Counted from the first letter of the stretch, positions 33,205 to 43,810 are shown. The stretch: 64,000 bases of DNA from DASQPR01 sp963797675 (GCA_963797675.1 CAWCQQ010000002.1:1736001-1800000); one strand, 5' to 3'. Made by a program: numbers and translations. Notes: generated from the sequence alone by a model not told the origin.

Positions 33205-33822
33205 TTAGGCGCGTAGTACCCGGTAACGGATGTGCGTGACGTTCGTGCCCACCGTGGTCTCGACCTGCTCCAGCCGGACGTCGGCGAGGTCGGTGAAGAT
33301 CTGCTCGCCGGAGCCCATCAGCACCGGTACGACGTGCAGCTGCACCTCGTCGAGCAGCCCCGCGGCCAGGCACTGGCGCACCGTACTGGCGCCGCCGGCC
33401 ACCGACACGTCGCGGTCGCCGGCGACTTCGCGAGCCTGTTCGATCGCCGCATCCAGGCCGGCGGTGACGAACCGGAACTCGGTGCCGCCGGCCATCGGAA
33501 GCGGCTCGCGCGGGAAGTGGCTGACCACGTAGACCGGCGTGTGGTACGGCGGCTCCTCGCCCCACCAACCGGTCCAGTCGAGGTCCCACGGTCCGTCGCC
33601 GCCGCCGAACATCTTGCGGCCCATCACGTACGCGCCGATGTCGTCGAAGATTTCCTCGTACGCGCGGGTATCGACGGCATTCGCGGACGGGTCCTTTTCG
33701 GCCGCGAACATCCAGCCGAGTAGGCGCAGGCCGCCCTCGCCGAGCGGGTTCTCGAGGCTTTGGTTCGGTCCCGCGACGTAGCCGTCCAGCGACATCGAAA
33801 TCTGCAGTTTCACAATGCTCAT
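33205..33822 (-). CDS. Dihydrofolate reductase family protein (RibD C-terminal-like)
   Basis: 205 residues. It opens VKLQISMSLDGYVAGPNQS, has YVMGRKMFGGGDGPW, the NADPH-type loop SVAGGASTVRQCLAAGLLDEVQLHVVPVLMG (in part), and ends with a short beta strand. These are hallmarks of the stand-alone RibD_C family of putative reductases. The substrate is unknown and there is no link to the riboflavin operon 29 kb away. It is probably monocistronic. Confidence 0.88.
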   Translation of the reverse strand: MSIVKLQISMSLDGYVAGPNQSLENPLGEGGLRLLGWMFAAEKDPSANAVDTRAYEEIFDDIGAYVMGRKMFGGGDGPWDLDWTGWWGEEPPYHTPVYVVSHFPREPLPMAGGTEFRFVTAGLDAAIEQAREVAGDRDVSVAGGASTVRQCLAAGLLDEVQLHVVPVLMGSGEQIFTDLADVRLEQVETTVGTNVTHIRYRVLRA

Positions 33823-33977
33823 GTCGAGTGAGACCAGCTCCGGTCGGCAAACTCATCGTGCCCGATATCAGCGACCAGAAACTCACGGGCGGCCGCCACA
33901 CATCCTGAGCCGAATGCAGGAAGACCAACCGGAACATGTGATGTACGCCGCCCCCGGGCGATGGGATTCTTCGTTCC

Positions 33978-34544
33978 GTGAGCGATCAACCTCAGAACGC
34001 GACGCCCCCGGCCGACCAGACGAACGTCGAACGGATCAAGAAGGTCCACGAAGGATGGGGCCGGATGATCCTGATCGTCGGCATCCTGGTCGGCGGGATC
34101 GGCACCTTTATCCAGGAGAAGGTCCAGGAGGTGCTGACGTTCTGGCAGATCATCTGGCTGACACTTCCGCTGACCGTGGCGGTGGCGATCCTCGCGTACC
34201 GGATCTTCGCCAAGCAGGCGATCACCCTGTCGGTGTTCCTCAGCACCGTGATCGGTACGTTCGTCGCGAGCGTGGTGACCGGTGCGACCGCCGGTACTCA
34301 GGTCGCCGATGCGCTGTTCAAACCGCACGTCGACCTCGCCTGTCTACGGGACAACACGTGCAGTACGCCGGACCCGATCACCGGCGGCCCGTTCGGTTTC
34401 GTCGCCCGGCTACTCGGCGGCTACCTGCAGGTCTATGGCGGCATCGGTGTGCTCAAGGCGGTGGTCGTGGGCACGTTCATCGCGTACGGCCTGTACGAGA
34501 TGACGCGAGACCGCGCGCCGGGTCGGTCGTTGAAGACTCGATAA
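33978..34544 (+). CDS. Membrane protein of unknown function
   Basis: 188 residues from a GTG. A polar N-terminus of about 30 residues is followed by four hydrophobic helices: MILIVGILVGGIGTFI, IIWLTLPLTVAVAILAY, LSVFLSTVIGTFVASVVTG and, near the end, GIGVLKAVVVGTFIAYGLY. A loop carries ACLRDNTC, a possible extracytoplasmic disulfide. I do not recognise a family. Its 3' end overlaps the converging gene by about 70 bases. Confidence 0.65.
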   Translation: MSDQPQNATPPADQTNVERIKKVHEGWGRMILIVGILVGGIGTFIQEKVQEVLTFWQIIWLTLPLTVAVAILAYRIFAKQAITLSVFLSTVIGTFVASVVTGATAGTQVADALFKPHVDLACLRDNTCSTPDPITGGPFGFVARLLGGYLQVYGGIGVLKAVVVGTFIAYGLYEMTRDRAPGRSLKTR

Positions 34545-34950
34545 CCGAGCCGAAGCAGTGGTTCGGCATGCGCGCGTGCATATCCCGGCCGGTGCGGACT
34601 CCGATGGCCACGCATGCGGCGGCGACCATGAGTTCGGCCGTCGCCTCGGCGGCGGCGTAGGCGAACGGGTGTCCCGGTGCGGAGGTGCACAGGTCGAACC
34701 AGGCATCGGTACACATCAGAGTCACGGTCGCGACGGCGGTCAGCGCGGCTCGGTCGTCGTGCCGGTGACTCAGCCAGCTGGTCAGGGCAAGACCGATCGC
34801 GATCGCCACGTCCAGGCCGGTCCAGGCGATGTTCCAGTGGTAGGCGACGGCCCGGTGCGGCAGCAGGGTGGCAAGGCCGACAGTCCAGGGTAGGAGCACG
34901 ATCGCGGCGATCGTCGGGAGTGCCCGCAACGTCCTACCGAGCGCCCGCAC
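34477..34950 (-). CDS. Small integral membrane protein
   Basis: 157 residues with four hydrophobic helices (PTIAAIVLLPWTVGLATLL, WTGLDVAIAIGLALTSWLS, ALTAVATVTLMCTDAWFDL, AAAEATAELMVAAACVAIG). The DAWFDLCT motif after helix 3 is shared by a group of actinobacterial hypothetical membrane proteins. The C-terminal 35 residues overlap the oppositely oriented gene and may be over-extended. Confidence 0.6.
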   Translation of the reverse strand: MRALGRTLRALPTIAAIVLLPWTVGLATLLPHRAVAYHWNIAWTGLDVAIAIGLALTSWLSHRHDDRAALTAVATVTLMCTDAWFDLCTSAPGHPFAYAAAEATAELMVAAACVAIGVRTGRDMHARMPNHCFGSVIESSTTDPARGLASSRTGRTR

Positions 34951-35147
34951 GCTGCCCTCCGACCTGCTTCATGTGATCCGCCCGGAATCCGCCCGGCGAC
35001 ATGTCACGAGCGGAGTGCCACGGATCGGCGGCGGGTACGCGTAGGCCGCTGATCGTCCGCGCGCGTGGAGAACAGATGCACATCACGCGTTAACTCTACT
35101 CATATAGCTTTAAGGGTCAAGAGGCCGAGCGCCCACTCCGTAGCGGC

Positions 35148-36002
35148 CTACCGGCTCCGACTGGCCCGGCCGACGATGGCACCTGCTGTTCCTGCGACGA
35201 CGGTGAGACATGGTATGAGCAGCAGAAGCAGTACCGAAACGGCAAAGTCCTCGCCCACCGCGGCTGTCCGGTTGCCGGCGGACGGGTCGGTGGCGGTCGC
35301 GAGCGTGTCGATCGTGACCGCGATGAACACGGCGGCTCCGCCGATCAGGCCGGACCACGTCGCCATGGTGGCACCCGCTCGGGTGCTGCCGGTCGTGCGT
35401 GCCGTGATCGCTGCGGCCAGCATCGGCAGGAGTACCGCGACCGCGAGCGGTGCACCGTGCAGATGCCACCATGCGGTGGTAAACACGAACCAGGTCACCG
35501 CGATCGCGCCGCCGACCAGGACGCCCCACCGCCGGATCGTGGTGGCAACCGTGCCGACATCGGCGATTCCGGCCGCCAGCGCCGTGTAACCGCCGAGTGT
35601 CACCGCGAGGATTGTGATGACCAGTGGGACGTGCGGGTCGCCCCGCAGGCCGGGATAGCTGAGCAGCACGGCCGCGGTGAGTCCTGCGCATGCGGTCGCG
35701 GCGGCCAGGATCAGGATGACGCCCGGGCGCGGTTTACGACGGCCCATGAGCCGCGCCGTCGCGATCGCCCTGATCGCGCCGATGGCGAATCGTCGACGTC
35801 CGGCAGCACTGTCGATGCACGCCAACTCGGTGCGCATCGCGGCTCCCCAGTGGGCACGATCAGCGGGCAGATGCCGGCACGCGACCGCGAGCAGCACGCC
35901 GGCGAGATCCGGGCCGCGCCGCGCTCGCCAGAAGGCCCGGCCCAGCCGTACGAGGGTTGTCATGACGATCAGGGGCACCAGCGCCGCCAGAGCCACCATC
36001 AT
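35148..36002 (-). CDS. Membrane protein associated with a PadR/ABC operon
   Basis: 284 residues. After an N-terminal TM comes RHLPADRAHWGAAMRTELACI with a basic stretch (GRRRFAIGAIRAIATARL), a motif repeatedly seen in proteins encoded beside PadR regulators and ABC exporters. Six further hydrophobic helices follow. The start overlaps the permease stop by four bases (ATGA), so it is the last gene of the four-gene operon. The function is unknown; an accessory to the exporter is likely. Confidence 0.65.
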   Translation of the reverse strand: MMVALAALVPLIVMTTLVRLGRAFWRARRGPDLAGVLLAVACRHLPADRAHWGAAMRTELACIDSAAGRRRFAIGAIRAIATARLMGRRKPRPGVILILAAATACAGLTAAVLLSYPGLRGDPHVPLVITILAVTLGGYTALAAGIADVGTVATTIRRWGVLVGGAIAVTWFVFTTAWWHLHGAPLAVAVLLPMLAAAITARTTGSTRAGATMATWSGLIGGAAVFIAVTIDTLATATDPSAGNRTAAVGEDFAVSVLLLLLIPCLTVVAGTAGAIVGRASRSR

Positions 36003-36895
36003 GAGGTGATGTCACGGCGACGCAGCAGGATGGTGCCGATCGTTGCCATGACCAGGCCGTAGCCGAGCATCACGAGCGCGCCGACCCACCACGGCAGGGA
36101 ATTGTCGGGCAGGTTCGTCGAGTGCGGATCGGTCGCGATCTGCGCGGCATAGCCGGGGTAGAGCACGATCCATGCCACGACACTGTCGTGGTGATACACG
36201 AACTGCTGGATGACCGCGACGACGGCGAGTGCCCCGTACACGCCGACGGTGTAGAGCAGCACGGTGATGACCGTTGCCGCGACCTGGCTGCGGAACAGGA
36301 CTCCGACGCCGAGGCCGAAAACGCCCCACAAGGCGAAGACCATGAGGTTGACCAGGATCGCCCGTTGCACCGTCCACGATCCGAGCTGACTGGACAGGCC
36401 CTGGCTGGAGAAGTAGTACACGCCGACGGCGATGTCGATCGCGGTGGACACCGCCCAGACCGCCGAGGCGGCGATCATCGCCATCAGGAACTTGCTCACG
36501 ATTACGGCGGTACGCCGAGGGCTGGCCAGGAATGTCATGGTCACGGTCTGGTGCCGGTACTCGTTGGTGATCAGCAGGACGGCGAGGAGGGTGGCGAACA
36601 TGCCGCCGAAAAACTGTCCGGAGGTGAAAACGTCGGTGGCGAAGGATGCCACGAGGTGGGCCGGTGCCGTGCTGACATCGGCGAAGCCATGTGGCGGTGC
36701 GCCTTTGCCGCCGTGGTGCAGCGCATCATCGGTGGTACCGACACTGAGCAGCAGCCCGAGCCCGGTGGTCGCCGCGACGCCCACCGCGAACTGCCACCAG
36801 ATCCTCGTCGTGGTCAGCTTCCGCCGCTCGCCCCGCAACTGCCGCAGCAGGTGCGGGACTGCGGACGCGTACGGAGCCGGTTCCACCATGGTCAT
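35999..36895 (-). CDS. ABC-2 type transporter permease
   Basis: 298 residues with about six TM helices. The first is near residue 33 (WQFAVGVAATTGLGLLLSVG). A large external loop follows, then FFGGMFATLLAVLLITNEYRHQTVTMTFLASPRR, the usual ABC-2 arrangement in which the NEYRH(Q/R)T element contacts the ATPase. It is coupled to the ATPase gene by a four-base overlap. Lantibiotic-immunity- or drug-efflux-type export is likely; the substrate is unknown. Confidence 0.85.
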   Translation of the reverse strand: MTMVEPAPYASAVPHLLRQLRGERRKLTTTRIWWQFAVGVAATTGLGLLLSVGTTDDALHHGGKGAPPHGFADVSTAPAHLVASFATDVFTSGQFFGGMFATLLAVLLITNEYRHQTVTMTFLASPRRTAVIVSKFLMAMIAASAVWAVSTAIDIAVGVYYFSSQGLSSQLGSWTVQRAILVNLMVFALWGVFGLGVGVLFRSQVAATVITVLLYTVGVYGALAVVAVIQQFVYHHDSVVAWIVLYPGYAAQIATDPHSTNLPDNSLPWWVGALVMLGYGLVMATIGTILLRRRDITS

Positions 36896-37854
36896 CGGAT
36901 CGCCGCCTTGCCCCGGGTCAGTTCCAGAAACACGTCCTCGAGCGAGGCCGGGCGGGCGGTGAGGTCGTGCATCTCGACTCCGGTGGCGCTCGCGGTCGCC
37001 TCGACGTGCGCCACCGACAGGCCGGTGATCCGCAGCCGCCCATCCGTCGCCGGCGTGGCCATGCCGCCGCGTTCGAGGATCGCCGCACTCAGCGCACCGG
37101 CATCGGGCGTGCGTACGTGTACGACGACACCGACCGGCGACGAGGCGATGACGTGCTCCATCGTCCCTGACGCGACAAGCGAGCCGGCCGCGATGATGAC
37201 GAGATCGTCGGCAAGGACCTCTATCTCGGCCAGCAGGTGGCTGGAGATCACGACGGTCCGACCGTCGGCGGCGAGGTTCCGCAGAAACCCGCGCATCCAG
37301 GCGATGCCCTCGGGATCCAGGCCGTTGGCCGGTTCGTCGAGGATCAGGACCCGCGGGTCGCCGACCATGGCCGCGGCGATCCCGAGTCGCTGCCGCATGC
37401 CGAGGGAGTACGTGCGGACCGGCCGTTTGGCGGCCGGTACCAGTCCGGTCATCTCCAGGACTTCGTCCGCGCGCGCGAGTGCGATGCCCGCGACGTCGCA
37501 GATGATGCGCAGATGGTTGCGCCCGGTTCGGCCCGGGTGCGCACCGCTCGATTCGAGGACCGCGCCGACCGAGCGCAGCGGCTCGACCAGATCGGCGTAG
37601 CGCCGGCCACCGATCGTCGCCGTGCCGCTGTCGGGCATGACGAGTCCGAGCAGCATCCGCAGCGTGGTGGTCTTACCGGCGCCGTTCGGGCCGAGGAAGC
37701 CGGTGATCCGGCCCGGCTCGGCCGTGAATGACACCTCGCGTACGGCAGCCAGCCGGTCGTACGTCTTCGTCAGGCCGGACACGACGATCCGCCCATCGAC
37801 GCCGAGCGCCGGATGGCGTGGCCTGATCGCGTTCACCGCCGCCGTACGCGGCAC
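36892..37854 (-). CDS. ABC transporter ATP-binding protein
   Basis: 320 residues. Walker A is GPNGAGKTTTLRMLLGL, the Q-loop region VGAVLESSGAHPGRTGRNHL, the signature YSLGMRQRLGIAAAMVG, Walker B VLILDEPANGLDP and the switch His VVISSHLL. The C-terminal extension fits the drug-export (DrrA/CcmA-like) group. GTG 37854 is taken as start because GGGAGCC precedes it and it lies one base after the PadR stop; the frame is open further up inside padR. Confidence 0.9.
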   Translation of the reverse strand: MPRTAAVNAIRPRHPALGVDGRIVVSGLTKTYDRLAAVREVSFTAEPGRITGFLGPNGAGKTTTLRMLLGLVMPDSGTATIGGRRYADLVEPLRSVGAVLESSGAHPGRTGRNHLRIICDVAGIALARADEVLEMTGLVPAAKRPVRTYSLGMRQRLGIAAAMVGDPRVLILDEPANGLDPEGIAWMRGFLRNLAADGRTVVISSHLLAEIEVLADDLVIIAAGSLVASGTMEHVIASSPVGVVVHVRTPDAGALSAAILERGGMATPATDGRLRITGLSVAHVEATASATGVEMHDLTARPASLEDVFLELTRGKAAIR

Positions 37855-37855
37855 G

Positions 37856-38164
37856 TCAGGCTCCCTGTGTTCGGAGTCGCGCCGGCGCCGGCACGGGTGG
37901 CACGGCCCAGATACGTGCGTAATCGACGCCGGCATCGGTGAGGCGGTACATGTGCCGTGGCGGCCGACCCGCCCGCGCGTCCGTCTCCCACATCGCGTCC
38001 AGAAGGCCGCGTTCGGACAGCCGCATCAGGATCGGGTACAACGATCCGGAGTTCATGGCGAGCCCGGTCACGAGTTCGTACCCATAGCGCCAGGTTCCCG
38101 GCTCGGCACCCAGCGCCGTGAGGACAGCGATCGTCTGCGGCGAAGGGCGCCGGGATATGGTCAC
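37856..38164 (-). CDS. PadR-family transcriptional regulator
   Basis: 102 residues. A winged helix (TIAVLTALGAEPGTWRYGYELVTGLAMNSGSLYPILMRLSERGLL, in part) with GRPPRHMYRLTDAG as the wing. It lacks a long C-terminal dimerisation helix, like the short PadR subfamily. It heads the operon with the ABC exporter and so probably represses it until a substrate is sensed. The intergenic region upstream contains TAGCTCGACTTAGTT-like AT-rich text suited to a promoter. Confidence 0.85.
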   Translation of the reverse strand: MTISRRPSPQTIAVLTALGAEPGTWRYGYELVTGLAMNSGSLYPILMRLSERGLLDAMWETDARAGRPPRHMYRLTDAGVDYARIWAVPPVPAPARLRTQGA

Positions 38165-38222
38165 CGACAGAACTCTACATAGCTCGACTTAGTTTGCCAA
38201 GGGACCGAAGTGGCACGAGCAT

Positions 38223-39038
38223 CTAGTCGTTGAAGAACTGGTACACGGCGTCCGGTGCCGGAACGCTCGATGGCGGCGCGGTGACCGGGGTAGGCGAACC
38301 GTAGTCCGAGTAGTTGATGTCCTCGGTCAGATCGCCGTCGTAGTCGTCGGCGTCGATCTTGAGTCCGGTCAGCTGGCCCTGGCTGTTGAGCGTGGCGGTG
38401 AACGGCGTCGTGGCCGCGGCGGTGCCGGCATCGCTCAGATCCTGCTTATCCGGTGCACCGACGCCGGTCGACGCGGTCAGATCGACCGTACCGGTGATCT
38501 TCGTGGGGTCGGACGGCTTGGCGTACTGGACGTCGGACACGGACGTCAGCAGTCCGGCGACGTCCAGCGCGTCACTGGATCCGGACAGGTCGAAGGGAAC
38601 GCCGGTCGGGTTGGTGATCTTCGATGCGTCTACTTTGACCCATTGGTCGGCCGGCACGCCGATCTGTGACTGGATCGGCGGGATATCGATCTTGGCGTAG
38701 AGCGCGGTACCGATCTGGGTGAAGTTCAGGTCGACCGGCTGGCCACCCTCATTTCCCTTGAACTCGATCGCGGCCGAGGTCGTGCTCGGATCCACGGACC
38801 CGGTGGCGTTGAGCATGCCGGTTCCGCCGGATGCCGTGGAGCCCGCGCTGCCGGTCAGGTTGTAGCCCTGTCCCTGCAGCCCGGTCACCGCCGCGGTGAG
38901 CGCGTCCGAAGCCGATGACGGCGCAGACGAGGGCGCGGCGCCCGCGGACAGCGGTCCGGTGGCGATCACGGCGATGCCGGTCCCGAGGACGGCGGCGAAC
39001 GCGACGAGCGTGCGCAACTTCCCGTGTCTACTGATCAT
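38223..39038 (-). CDS. Exported LppX/LprG-like protein
   Basis: 271 residues. The Sec signal peptide is about 1-35 (LRTLVAFAAVLGTGIAVIATG, cleaved near AGAAP); there is no lipobox Cys, so it is likely secreted or retained by other means. A Ser/Ala linker leads to a domain with a LolA/LppX-type pattern: TGMLNATGSVDPSTTSAAIEF, QIGTALYAKIDI, QWVKVDASKI, and TATLNSQGQLTGLKID near the end. The family binds lipids or glycolipids in mycobacteria; function here is inferred from resemblance only. Confidence 0.65.
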   Translation of the reverse strand: MISRHGKLRTLVAFAAVLGTGIAVIATGPLSAGAAPSSAPSSASDALTAAVTGLQGQGYNLTGSAGSTASGGTGMLNATGSVDPSTTSAAIEFKGNEGGQPVDLNFTQIGTALYAKIDIPPIQSQIGVPADQWVKVDASKITNPTGVPFDLSGSSDALDVAGLLTSVSDVQYAKPSDPTKITGTVDLTASTGVGAPDKQDLSDAGTAAATTPFTATLNSQGQLTGLKIDADDYDGDLTEDINYSDYGSPTPVTAPPSSVPAPDAVYQFFND

Positions 39039-39170
39039 TTATCCAGGTTAGCGAGAATTGTTCATGTCAGGCCGGGAAGCGGTGAACTCGCGGCGATCAC
39101 ATACCCATGCATGATTCCGGTCACAATCACGCTCAACAATCCCGACATTCGGTCCGCTGCGGCCAATTGG

Positions 39171-39208
39171 TTGGCGCGCTGAGTGCATGATGTTACGGTC
39201 TAGTGCAT
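39171..39208 (+). promoter_or_regulatory. argC promoter with putative ArgR operator
   Basis: TTGGCG (39171-39176), a 17-base spacer and TACGGT (39194-39199). Two AGTGCAT repeats (about 39182 and 39202) flank the -10. TGCAT is the half-site core of actinobacterial ARG boxes, so ArgR, encoded in the same operon, could bind here and block initiation. Confidence 0.55.
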
Positions 39209-39230
39209 AGAGATGCGAAGGGATACAACC

Positions 39231-40235
39231 ATGGGTGTACGAGTAGCGGTCGCAGGAGCCACCGGCTACGCCGGGGGAGAGTTGCTGCGATTGCTCGCGA
39301 ATCACCCGGGCGTCGATGTGACGTCGGTCAGTGGCCAGTCGAATGCCGGACGGCTGCTCGGCGGCGTACACCCGCATCTTCGGTCGTTGGCTCACCTCAC
39401 CGTGACGGCGACCGATCCGGCCACTCTGGGCGCTGCGGACCTGGTGTTTCTCGCTCTTCCGCACGGTGAGTCCGCGGCCATCGCGGCGCAGCTGCCGGCC
39501 GGCGTCAAGGTCGTCGATCTCGGCGCGGATCACCGGCTGCACGATGCGGCCGCGTGGGACCGCTACTACGGCGGTCGGCACGCGGGAGCGTGGACCTACG
39601 GGCTGCCGGAGTTGCCCGGCGCCAAGGCCGAGATCGCGAACTCGGATCGGGTCGCCGCGCCCGGCTGTTACGCGACCGCGATCACGCTGGCGCTCGCGCC
39701 GCTGGTCAAGGCCGGCATCGCCGACCCGGCCGATGTCGTCGTGGTGGCCGCATCCGGCACGTCCGGAGCCGGCAAGAGTGCGAAGGCGCACCTGCTCGGC
39801 AGCGAGGTGATGGGCGAGATCAGCGCCTACAAGGTCGGTGCCCACCAGCACGTGCCGGAGATCAAGCAGGCGACCGGCGCGACGTCGCTGTCGATGACGC
39901 CGCTGCTCGCACCGATGCCGCGCGGCATCCTCGCCACCGTGACCGCGAAGCCGTTGACCGGCGCGAACCCGTACGACGCACTGGTCGCCGCCTACCACGA
40001 CGAGCCGTTCGTGCACGTCCTCCCCGACGGCACGTGGCCCCGGACGTCATCGACGCTCGGCTCGAACTCCTGCCACCTGCAGGTCGGGTTCGACGTCGAC
40101 TCCGGCCGGCTGATCGTGATGAGCGCGATCGACAACCTCGGTAAGGGCGCGGCCGGGCAGGCCTTGCAGTGCGCAAACCTGATGCTCGGCCTGCCGGAGA
40201 CCACGGGTCTGGCGGTAGACGGGGTGGCACCGTGA
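39231..40235 (+). CDS. argC: N-acetyl-gamma-glutamyl-phosphate reductase
   Basis: 334 residues, NADPH reduction of acetylglutamyl phosphate. It has the nucleotide-binding VAVAGATGYAGGELLRLL, the catalytic Cys in VAAPGCYATAITLAL, and the GTSGAGKSAK and AHQHVPEIKQ segments. The ATG at 39231 has an AAGGGA SD; another ATG at 39213 is possible but has none. First gene of the arginine operon; its TGA overlaps the argB GTG. Confidence 0.94.
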   Translation: MGVRVAVAGATGYAGGELLRLLANHPGVDVTSVSGQSNAGRLLGGVHPHLRSLAHLTVTATDPATLGAADLVFLALPHGESAAIAAQLPAGVKVVDLGADHRLHDAAAWDRYYGGRHAGAWTYGLPELPGAKAEIANSDRVAAPGCYATAITLALAPLVKAGIADPADVVVVAASGTSGAGKSAKAHLLGSEVMGEISAYKVGAHQHVPEIKQATGATSLSMTPLLAPMPRGILATVTAKPLTGANPYDALVAAYHDEPFVHVLPDGTWPRTSSTLGSNSCHLQVGFDVDSGRLIVMSAIDNLGKGAAGQALQCANLMLGLPETTGLAVDGVAP

Positions 40236-41038
40236 CCCCGATCGTCATCAAGTACGGCGGCCACGCCATGTCGTCACCCGGCGCGTTCGCGGCCGGCATC
40301 GTCGCGCTGAAAGCGGCCGGCTTGGCGCCGGTCATCGTGCACGGCGGCGGACCGCAGATCAGCGCGATGCTGGGCCGGCTCGGCATCGCCTCGGAGTTCC
40401 GCGGCGGGCTGCGGGTGACCACGCCGGAGGCGATGGACGTCGTTCGGATGGTGCTGGTCGGCCAGGTCGGCCGCGGCGTCGTCAACGCGCTCAACGCCGC
40501 CGGGCTCTCTGCGGTCGGGCTGTCCGGTGAGGACGCGAACCTGATCACCGCGGTCACCCGGCCGGCCGTCATCGACGGCGTCGAGGTCGATCTCGGTGTG
40601 GTCGGCGACGCCGCCGCGGTCGACCCGTCGATCCTGGTCGAGTTGCTGGCCGCCGGCCGTACGCCGGTCGTCGCGACCGTGTCACCGGATGCGTTCGGCG
40701 TCACCCACAATCTCAACGCCGACACGGCGGCGGCGGCGATCGCGATCGCGCTCGGAGCGACACAGATCGTGATGCTGACCGACGTCGCCGGCCTCTACCG
40801 GACCTGGCCGGATCCGGACAGCCTGGTCGCCGCGATCGGCGCCGACGAGCTGGATGCGCTGCTGCCGACCCTGGAGGCCGGCATGGTGCCGAAGGTCGAG
40901 GCGTGCCTGCGGGCGGTCCGCGGCGGCGTCGCTTCGGCGCACATCGTGGACGGCACCGACGCGAACTGGATCGCGGTCTGCACCGGCGGTCATAACGGAA
41001 CGAAGATCACTACCGAAACGATGGCGGTCGCATCATGA
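40232..41038 (+). CDS. argB: Acetylglutamate kinase
   Basis: 268 residues. It phosphorylates N-acetylglutamate and is the usual arginine feedback target. Motifs: IVIKYGGHAM at the start, VIVHGGGPQI, EFRGGLRVTTPEAMDVV, and the C-terminal LEAGMVPKVEACLRAVRGGV. GTG 40232 overlaps the argC stop. The typical actinobacterial operon has argJ between argC and argB; here the two genes overlap and argJ is absent. Confidence 0.94.
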   Translation: MTPIVIKYGGHAMSSPGAFAAGIVALKAAGLAPVIVHGGGPQISAMLGRLGIASEFRGGLRVTTPEAMDVVRMVLVGQVGRGVVNALNAAGLSAVGLSGEDANLITAVTRPAVIDGVEVDLGVVGDAAAVDPSILVELLAAGRTPVVATVSPDAFGVTHNLNADTAAAAIAIALGATQIVMLTDVAGLYRTWPDPDSLVAAIGADELDALLPTLEAGMVPKVEACLRAVRGGVASAHIVDGTDANWIAVCTGGHNGTKITTETMAVAS

Positions 41039-42202
41039 GCAGGTTGCAGCAGCGGTGGGCGAAGTCGGTCATGGACACCTATGGCCAGCCGAAGCTCGCG
41101 CTCGTCAGCGGCGAGGGCGCGGTCGTCACCGACGACACCGGCAAGTCCTACGTGGACATGCTCGGTGGCATCGCGGTGAACGCGCTCGGACACGCCCACC
41201 CGGCCATCATCGAAGCCGTCACCCGGCAGCTGTCCACGCTCGGTCACGTCTCCAACTTCTACGTCGCCGAGCCGCCGGTCGCACTCGCCGAGCTGCTACT
41301 CGCGCTCGCCGGCCGCAGCGGCCGGGTGTTCTTCGGCAACTCCGGCGCGGAGGCGAACGAGGCCGCGTTCAAGATGTCCCGCCGGACCGGCCGTACGCAC
41401 ATCGTTGCTGCCAGTGGCGGCTTTCACGGGCGTACGATGGGAGCGTTGGCACTGACCGGACAGCCCGCGAAGTCCGCGCCGTTCCACCCGCTGCCGCCCG
41501 ACGTCACGCACGTGCCGTTCGGCGACGCGGATGCGCTCGCCGCGGCGGTCACCGACGAGACCGCGATGATTCTGCTCGAACCGATCCAGGGTGAGAACGG
41601 CGTAGTCGTGCCGCCGGCCGGCTACCTCGCCGCAGCGCGCGCCATCGCCACCGAGCACGGCGCCTTGTTCGCCCTCGACGAGGTACAGACCGGGATCGGC
41701 CGGACCGGGCACTGGTTCGCGCACCAGGCCGATGGCGTCGAGCCGGACATCATCACGCTCGCGAAAGGACTCGGCGGCGGCCTGCCGCTCGGCGCCTGCA
41801 TCGCGTTCGGCGACGCGGCCACGCTGCTCGGACCGGGCCAACACGGATCCACGTTCGGCGGCAACCCGATCAGCTGCGCGGCCGGGCTCGCGGTGCTGCG
41901 CACGATCGCACGAGACGGCCTGCTCGACCACGTGAAGCGGGTCGGTGAGCAGATCCGCGACGCGATCGAGGCGCTGCACAGCCCGCTGGTCGCCGAGGTA
42001 CGCGGTGCCGGCCTGCTGCTCGGCATCGTGCTCACCGAGCCGATCGCGGTCGCGCTGAACGAGGCTCTGCTCGACGCCGGATTCCTCGCCAACGCACCGC
42101 AGCCGGACGTACTCCGGATCGCGCCACCCCTGATCCTCTCCGCGACGCAGGCCGATGCGTTCGTGGCAGCACTGTCCAGCGCCCTCCTGAAAGGGGAGAC
42201 CC

Positions 42203-42222
<20 letters not shown>
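41035..42222 (+). CDS. argD: Acetylornithine aminotransferase
   Basis: 395 residues, PLP class III aminotransferase. Motifs: DMLGGIAVNALGHAHP, FFGNSGAEANEAAFKMSRR, GGFHGRTMGALALTGQ, the Asp in FALDEVQTGIGRTG and the PLP Lys in ITLAKGLGGGLPLGA. Its ATG overlaps the argB stop and its end overlaps the argF start by 20 bases, so the operon is tightly coupled. Confidence 0.95.
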
Positions 42223-43183
<961 letters not shown>

Positions 43184-43220
43184 GCGAGCGTTCGATCTAC
43201 GCATCGACCGGCCGGCTCGG

Positions 43221-43730
43221 ATGACCAGCCCGCTGACCAAGACCGCTCGGCACGCGCGGATCGTGACGCTGATCCGCACGCGACCGGTCCGCGCGCAGAC
43301 CGAGCTCGCCGAACTGCTCGCCGCCGACGGTGTGCAGGTCACCCAGGCCACGCTCTCGCGCGACCTGGAGGAGCTGGGAGCGGTGAAGGTACGCGGTGCC
43401 GACGGCCCGTCCAGCTACTTCATCCCGGAGGACGGCAATCCGGCGTTGCGCCCGGCCGGCGACAGCTCCGCCCGGCTGCAACGGCTGCTGCGGGAGCTGC
43501 TGACCGGCGCCGACTTCAGCGGCAACCTGGTCGTCCTGCGTACGCCACCGGGCGCCGCGCAGTTCCTGGCCAGCGCGCTGGACCGCTCCGGCCTGCCGGA
43601 CGTGGTCGGCACGATCGCCGGCGACGACACGATCCTGGTGGTGGCCCGCGAGACCGGTACGCCGTCGTCAACGGCCGGCCGCGATCTGGCCGCGAAGTTC
43701 TCGATCTGGGCCGCGGCCGCAACCGAGTGA
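43221..43730 (+). CDS. argR: Arginine repressor
   Basis: 169 residues. The N-terminal winged helix (TKTARHARIVTLIRTRPVRAQTELAELLAADG...VTQATLSRDLEELGAVKV) binds ARG boxes, and the C-terminal domain (NLVVLRTPPGAAQFLASALD...GTIAGDDTILVVARE) binds arginine and hexamerises, with GTIAGDDT as the ligand-binding motif. The ATG at 43221 lies 38 bases after argF. It probably controls the promoter upstream of argC. Confidence 0.94.
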   Translation: MTSPLTKTARHARIVTLIRTRPVRAQTELAELLAADGVQVTQATLSRDLEELGAVKVRGADGPSSYFIPEDGNPALRPAGDSSARLQRLLRELLTGADFSGNLVVLRTPPGAAQFLASALDRSGLPDVVGTIAGDDTILVVARETGTPSSTAGRDLAAKFSIWAAAATE

Positions 43731-43810
43731 ACAGACTGCCGGTCCGCTGTGTGGGCGGCCGGAGTGGATAGACATGACGAAACATGATGCAAGCGAAGGG
43801 GAACAGTGAC

